DNA of 33,202 bases from a virus. A program made the position numbers and the translations under genes. Shown one piece after another: positions 29,863-33,202 of this stretch. Location: the IMG/VR virus record IMGVR_UViG_3300019132_000058, positions 1 to 33,202 of that record. The stretch is one strand, 5' to 3'. Each line of letters opens with the position of its first letter. Positions within the stretch are counted from its first letter, which is position 1. A model generated the notes under the pieces. The model was not told the DNA's origin. It searched no databases and saw nothing but the letters and a program-made list of their open reading frames with translations.

Positions 29863-30114
29863 TTAAAAGTGTTCGAATCTTTTCTTCTGAGATTTTTTAA
29901 AATTAATCCAACCTCTAGGATCAATATCGTATTTGTTTGTGTATTCCTTTATATCTTTTCCCCATATATAACCATTACCAGTATGACTAAATTCACGAAT
30001 AATTTGTTTCCCTTTGTAGTAGTAGCTAAGACGACCATCCTCAAAAGAGCGTTCCTCTATGGGGTATGAATTAAAAATTTCCTTTATGTGTTCGAATGAA
30101 AGCAATTTAATCAT
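29863..30114 (-). CDS. Unknown protein coupled to an XRE regulator
   Basis: 83 residues from the ATG ending at 30114, overlapping the XRE stop by 8 bp; TTG at 30105 with AAAGGA at better spacing is an alternative. A helical start is followed by a beta-rich middle (GRLSYYYKGKQIIREF, GNGYIWGK) and a basic tail. No family recognised. Its coupling to the regulator suggests a partner or modulator of it. Confidence 0.6.
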   Translation of the reverse strand: MIKLLSFEHIKEIFNSYPIEERSFEDGRLSYYYKGKQIIREFSHTGNGYIWGKDIKEYTNKYDIDPRGWINFKKSQKKRFEHF

Positions 30115-30325
30115 TCCTTTCTTCTTTGTATTCGTATAGATCATCGACTTTACATCCGAAAAGCCTCGCTAACTTATATAGATCCTCAACTTTAGGTTGA
30201 GTTTTAGTTGTTGCCCAGTTGCTTAGGGTGTTCGATGAAACTCCCATATACTTCTGAATATATTCCCTTTTATATGGAGATTCCTTCATAAGTTTTCCTA
30301 TCCTGCTTTTGATCATTATTATCAC
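30107..30325 (-). CDS. XRE-family transcription regulator, leftward operon head
   Basis: 72 residues (ATG 30325; ATG 30316 possible), AGGTGATA site. HTH: YKREYIQKYMGVSSNTLSNWATTKTQPKVEDLYKLARLFGCKVDDLYEY is the classic Cro/CI type with a strong C-terminal 'D-L-Y' end, as in phage and ICE immunity regulators. It probably binds repeats in the region upstream (CACAAATTTCTTTTAAA and CACAAATTCCTTTAAA). It is the first gene of the leftward cluster. Confidence 0.88.
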   Translation of the reverse strand: MIIMIKSRIGKLMKESPYKREYIQKYMGVSSNTLSNWATTKTQPKVEDLYKLARLFGCKVDDLYEYKEERND

Positions 30326-30670
30326 CTGTTAAAGAATATTCCACAAATTTCTTTTAAACCCTTTCACAAATTCCTTTAAATAAAAAATCCAAAGTATCTT
30401 GTGATAGTTAGTTATAAGACAAACACTTGGCTTAATATCATTTACTACGTAACAAAATTCGTAGAGTTTTCGTAAAAGAATTCGTGAAACTAGCTATTAA
30501 ACTGTAAATCAATTTGAGGTTCCTTTTCGTTTAATAATTCGGGTGTAATTGCTTGTAGCGATATGTGAAACGAACAAATAAAACCTATCATATCAAACTA
30601 TAATCCATATTCTCACTTTCGTTTTTAGAGAGACTATCCTATTGGATATAAAGGGAAAGGGGTGGTGCTA
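30326..30670. promoter_or_regulatory. Intergenic control region between XRE and FtsK-like genes
   Basis: This 345-bp gene-free region holds: direct repeats 30342-30358 and 30365-30380 (one base different in length); the motif GTTAGTTATAAGACAAA (30407-30423), similar to 2422-2437; and four boxes TACGTA/TTCGTA/TTCGTA/TTCGTG at 30446, 30458, 30469 and 30481 (steps 12, 11, 12). Further TTCGT copies lie at 30526 and 30618, and a TATAAT at 30599. It seems to be a divergent control region and perhaps a partition site. Confidence 0.5.
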
Positions 30671-31987
30671 ATGTTTATTGAAATTGCATCAAGTGCAGCT
30701 ATGGGAACTTTCCTACTTTATTTAAAATTTAAAAATGAAAATGTAACTAATGATGCAGACAAAATACAAAAAATAGCTGCTAATTGTGGTCTAAGTGTTA
30801 AGGAGGGAGGACAGGTAAAAACAATTCAATTATTAAGAAGATCAAAAAGAAAATGGGGAGTTGAGTATGCTTATCGTATTCCATTGGGATTGTCCTTTAA
30901 GGATTTTGAAAAAGAAAAGGAGAGGCTACAAGATGGATTAAACAATAAGAAAAGTATTTTTGACCTTTCTATTCAGGATTTTAAGCAACTTAAATTAAAT
31001 AATTCTATTGTTCAACAAATCAAGGAACTATTAGAAAAAAAGAAAAAACTTAGAAAGGAAGTTGAATTATCTTATGATGGACTATTAAAAATTCGAGTTT
31101 ATCATGAGCCTTTACCAAGTAAAGTTGAGTACGAATTTCCAGAAATAAAAGGTTGGAAAGTACCTATTGGTCAAACTAGAGAATTAAATAATTTTCTATA
31201 TCACAACTTCGAAGAAATTCCTCACATGGTAGTAGGTGGAGGTACAAGAAACGGCAAATCAAATTTTCTTAACTTGCTTATCTCTTCATTGATTAGCAAT
31301 CAATGTGACAATGTTTTGTTTACCCTCATTGATTTAAAAGGTGGAATTGAGTTTTGTGATTACGAAGGTGTAAAACAAGTAAAGAAAATAGCCTATGAAC
31401 CAGAACAGGCTTTAGAAGCTCTAGAAAGTGCTTATAATGACATGCGTGATATGCAATCTAAATTAAGGAGAATGAGAAAGAAAAAAGTTCAGGATGCCAA
31501 TATTCCTCAAAGACATTTTGTAATTATTGATGAAGTCGGTGAACTGAATCCTCAAGAAGCAGTTACTAAAGAAGAGCGATATTTAAAAGAACAATGTCAA
31601 ACATACATGAGCCAAATTGCCAGGTTAGGAGCTGGCTTAGGATTCAGACAGGTACTTGCCACTCAATATCCTACGGGTGATGTCATACCAAGACAATGTA
31701 AACAGAATAGTGATGCTAAGTTATGTTTTAGGGTTAGGAATGCTACGGCATCTAGAGTTGTCTTAGATGAAGAAGGAGCAGAGAAACTACCCTTAATCAA
31801 AGGAAGAGCTATTTATCAAACTGTTGAAAAGAAGATCGTTCAAGTTCCATTAATAAAGGATGAGAAAATTAGAGAAATAATTGAACCTCATATTAATATC
31901 AGACCTAGAAAGGATGTTGATCATGAAAAGGGTAATCGAGAAGGAACAAAGGCAAATGAATATTCTTTCAAAATTGAGCCTGCTTGA
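30671..31987 (+). CDS. FtsK/SpoIIIE-type DNA translocase-like ATPase
   Basis: 438 residues from ATG 30671 (AAAGGGG region upstream; GTG 30662 adds three). The N-terminus has a single hydrophobic helix (FIEIASSAAMGTFLLYLKF), then a helical region, and the RecA-like domain: Walker A GGGTRNGKS (189-197), VLFTLIDLKGG, Walker B FVIIDE (283-288), and GFRQVLATQYPTGDVIP, all diagnostic of FtsK_SpoIIIE. No gamma domain. In Bacillus phages and mobile elements such genes move or gate DNA, for example as coupling proteins. It overlaps the next gene by 65 bp. Confidence 0.9.
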   Translation: MFIEIASSAAMGTFLLYLKFKNENVTNDADKIQKIAANCGLSVKEGGQVKTIQLLRRSKRKWGVEYAYRIPLGLSFKDFEKEKERLQDGLNNKKSIFDLSIQDFKQLKLNNSIVQQIKELLEKKKKLRKEVELSYDGLLKIRVYHEPLPSKVEYEFPEIKGWKVPIGQTRELNNFLYHNFEEIPHMVVGGGTRNGKSNFLNLLISSLISNQCDNVLFTLIDLKGGIEFCDYEGVKQVKKIAYEPEQALEALESAYNDMRDMQSKLRRMRKKKVQDANIPQRHFVIIDEVGELNPQEAVTKEERYLKEQCQTYMSQIARLGAGLGFRQVLATQYPTGDVIPRQCKQNSDAKLCFRVRNATASRVVLDEEGAEKLPLIKGRAIYQTVEKKIVQVPLIKDEKIREIIEPHINIRPRKDVDHEKGNREGTKANEYSFKIEPA

Positions 31988-32525
31988 TTATTTGACTAGA
32001 TCACAAATCCAATTTATTAATGACCTTGGTGGAGATAGAAACGCACAGAGAATTTTAAAGGATATGTCGGACTATATTAGTCATTTTAGAGATGGAGAGA
32101 ACATTTACTACTTAAATGCAAAAGGACGTTCTATTGTAGGCGGTAAGCCACGTAGTAAGACTTTACAAGCTCAGCATTACATTATGAGAAACTACATTTA
32201 CATTGCATTTGGTCAACCTGAAACATGGCAGTCAGAACAGAGAATGGAATTGGAAATGAAGAATAATAAGAAAATTACAGTTGTAGCAGATGCATTATTT
32301 TACGATGATGAAATGACACTTTATGTTGTTGAAGCAGATCATACACAAAAGATGATTAAGAATGAAAAAAAGGTTGAAAAGTATAGACAACTAATCGATC
32401 TTGGTGCGATTAGTAAGAAAACAAAATTTATATGGATTACAACTACTGAATACAGACGAGAAAAACTGAAGAGTTTATGTGAGGGTTTGAATACAACTAT
32501 TTTTACTGCTGCTGAATTTAGTTAA
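31923..32525 (+). CDS. Replic_Relax-like protein
   Basis: 200 residues from ATG 31923 (AAAGGATG upstream, inside the FtsK-like gene). An N-terminal winged-helix-like part (LSLLDYLTRSQIQFINDLGGDRNAQRILKDM) is followed by an alpha/beta domain with VVADALFYDD...LYVVEADHTQKMIKNEKKVEKYRQL, the PD-(D/E)xK-like pattern of replication-relaxation family proteins. This family is found in plasmids, ICEs and phages beside FtsK-like ATPases, and may nick or bind DNA. The call rests on pattern and neighbour. Confidence 0.7.
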   Translation: MKRVIEKEQRQMNILSKLSLLDYLTRSQIQFINDLGGDRNAQRILKDMSDYISHFRDGENIYYLNAKGRSIVGGKPRSKTLQAQHYIMRNYIYIAFGQPETWQSEQRMELEMKNNKKITVVADALFYDDEMTLYVVEADHTQKMIKNEKKVEKYRQLIDLGAISKKTKFIWITTTEYRREKLKSLCEGLNTTIFTAAEFS

Positions 32526-32545
32526 TTACGAGAGGATTGATTAAA

Positions 32546-32926
32546 ATGGCAAAAGTGCAGTCAATTAAATTCAATGAGTTTATGTCTGGTGAATACAAGA
32601 TGAAGAAAAAAGAAAAAGTTGCTATTGCTTCAATGGCGAGTATGTCATTATATCCGATGTTTATGGTTAAAAGTGCTTCAGCAGGAGCAATTACTGGTGT
32701 AATAACTGAGAAAACTGTAAATGCTTTTGATCCTATTGTTGATTTGCTTCAGGGGTTATCTTATCCAATTTCTTTAATAGTCATGATGTGCGGAGGAATA
32801 GTTTGGATGTTAGGTTCTAAGGAGAAGGGTTTGGGATTAATTACGAATGCAGGAATGGGTTATATAATAGTACAAATGGTTCCTTTGGGTATGAAATTAC
32901 TTGTAGAAGTAGCTAAAACGTTTTAA
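32546..32926 (+). CDS. Small exported membrane protein, VirB2/pilin-like layout
   Basis: 126 residues from ATG 32546 (AGAGGAT upstream; TTG 32537 possible). Residues ~18-47 look like a signal peptide: KMKKKEKVAIASMASMSLYP then MVKSASA-GA, an AxA cleavage site. The mature part has two hydrophobic segments (~70-90 and ~98-118) with a charged turn (GSKEKG). This is the layout of VirB2/TrbC pilins and of some phage membrane proteins. It is third in the FtsK-Replic_Relax cluster; family assignment is uncertain. Confidence 0.65.
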   Translation: MAKVQSIKFNEFMSGEYKMKKKEKVAIASMASMSLYPMFMVKSASAGAITGVITEKTVNAFDPIVDLLQGLSYPISLIVMMCGGIVWMLGSKEKGLGLITNAGMGYIIVQMVPLGMKLLVEVAKTF

Positions 32927-32959
32927 AACCAGTGATTGATTTCACTGGTTTCTTTTTTT
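32926..32959 (+). terminator. Terminator after the FtsK-like cluster
   Basis: AAACCAGTGA (32926-32935) and TCACTGGTTT (32942-32951) pair perfectly, followed by CTTTTTTTATT. Confidence 0.85.
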
Positions 32960-32986
32960 ATTAATAGTTAAATTTATTTATCTTCA

Positions 32987-33202
32987 TTATTCTTCAGTAG
33001 GTACTAACTCTACAACTTCCTCAATACGACAATTAAGGTATTCGCAAATTTGAACGATGACTTGTAAAGAAACAATTTCACCCTTTGACATCTTAGCTAA
33101 AGTAGCTGACGAAATTTTTAAATCACGTTTTAAATCTGCTTTTATTTTATCCTTCTTAATAAGTGTAATTTCCATCGGTTTATAACTAGGTTTTAAATTC
33201 AT
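32987..33202 (-). CDS. XRE-type regulator (HTH_26-like), possibly 5'-partial
   Basis: At least 71 residues; the frame reaches the end of the window, so the true start may be the ATG at 33202, an earlier one, or ATG at ~33175 (MEITLIKKDK). The pattern DKIKADLKRDLKISSATLAKMSKGEIVSLQVIVQICEYLNCRIEEVVEL is typical of small HTH_26 regulators with one DNA-binding domain. It is convergent with the FtsK-like cluster. Role unknown; such genes often serve in phage immunity or anti-immunity. Confidence 0.8.
   Translation of the reverse strand: MNLKPSYKPMEITLIKKDKIKADLKRDLKISSATLAKMSKGEIVSLQVIVQICEYLNCRIEEVVELVPTEE

Noticed and set aside
1-33202. tRNA or rRNA genes
   Set aside because: I saw no cloverleaf with GTTCRANNC-type arms and no rRNA-like sequence, though faint tRNAs could be missed by eye.

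Overview
The window reads as part of a temperate siphophage genome from a low-GC Gram-positive host, most likely a Bacillus and possibly of the cereus group. It probably belongs to a phage-plasmid, meaning a phage maintained as an extrachromosomal replicon. Reasons for the host call are the AT-rich coding sequence, strong AGGAGG-type ribosome binding sites, frequent GTG/TTG starts, and HK97-type head genes with an XhlA/holin/amidase lysis cassette. The phage-plasmid idea rests on a candidate replication initiator followed directly by helically phased iteron-like repeats, and on a Xer-like tyrosine recombinase. No partition gene, DNA polymerase or helicase is visible, so this remains an inference.

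Left arm (1-9160): four overlapping small unknown genes (1-1344) lead to a probable replication initiator (1493-2140) and a repeat-rich candidate origin (2141-2459). Next comes the most unusual gene, an 899-residue protein (2460-5159) carrying the DxDGD metal-binding signature of the two-barrel RNA polymerase superfamily (the SPbeta YonO / eukaryotic RdRp branch) plus a C-terminal zinc ribbon. A homing-type HNH endonuclease follows, then a cluster of four inverted repeats, an NYN-domain ribonuclease-like gene, an intergenic array of five TTCG boxes every 15-16 bp, and several small accessory genes.

Right of this (9221-26520) is a canonical late operon in standard order: HNH endonuclease, probable cos region, small and large terminase, small membrane protein, portal, prohead protease, HK97-type capsid protein, head-tail connector and completion proteins, major tail protein, tail chaperones joined by a textbook -1 frameshift, tape measure, Dit, Tal endopeptidase, and a pectate-lyase-fold tail fibre. 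Intrinsic terminator-like hairpins inside this operon probably tune expression.

The switch and lysis region (26560-29180) holds an XRE repressor divergent from a tyrosine recombinase, with three related 19-bp operators between them, then XhlA, holin and amidase. Directly after the amidase is a well-formed SOS (LexA/DinR) promoter. It points into a terminator about 30 bp downstream, so it may make a short damage-induced RNA or be the relic of a lost SOS gene.

The far right (29173-33202) has a leftward operon of small genes led by another XRE regulator, a regulatory region with TTCGT boxes spaced 11-12 bp, and a rightward FtsK/SpoIIIE ATPase, Replic_Relax-like protein and signal-peptide-bearing small membrane protein. 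It ends with a third, leftward XRE-type gene that may be cut by the window edge. All family calls were made by eye from motifs and gene order; no database search was possible.
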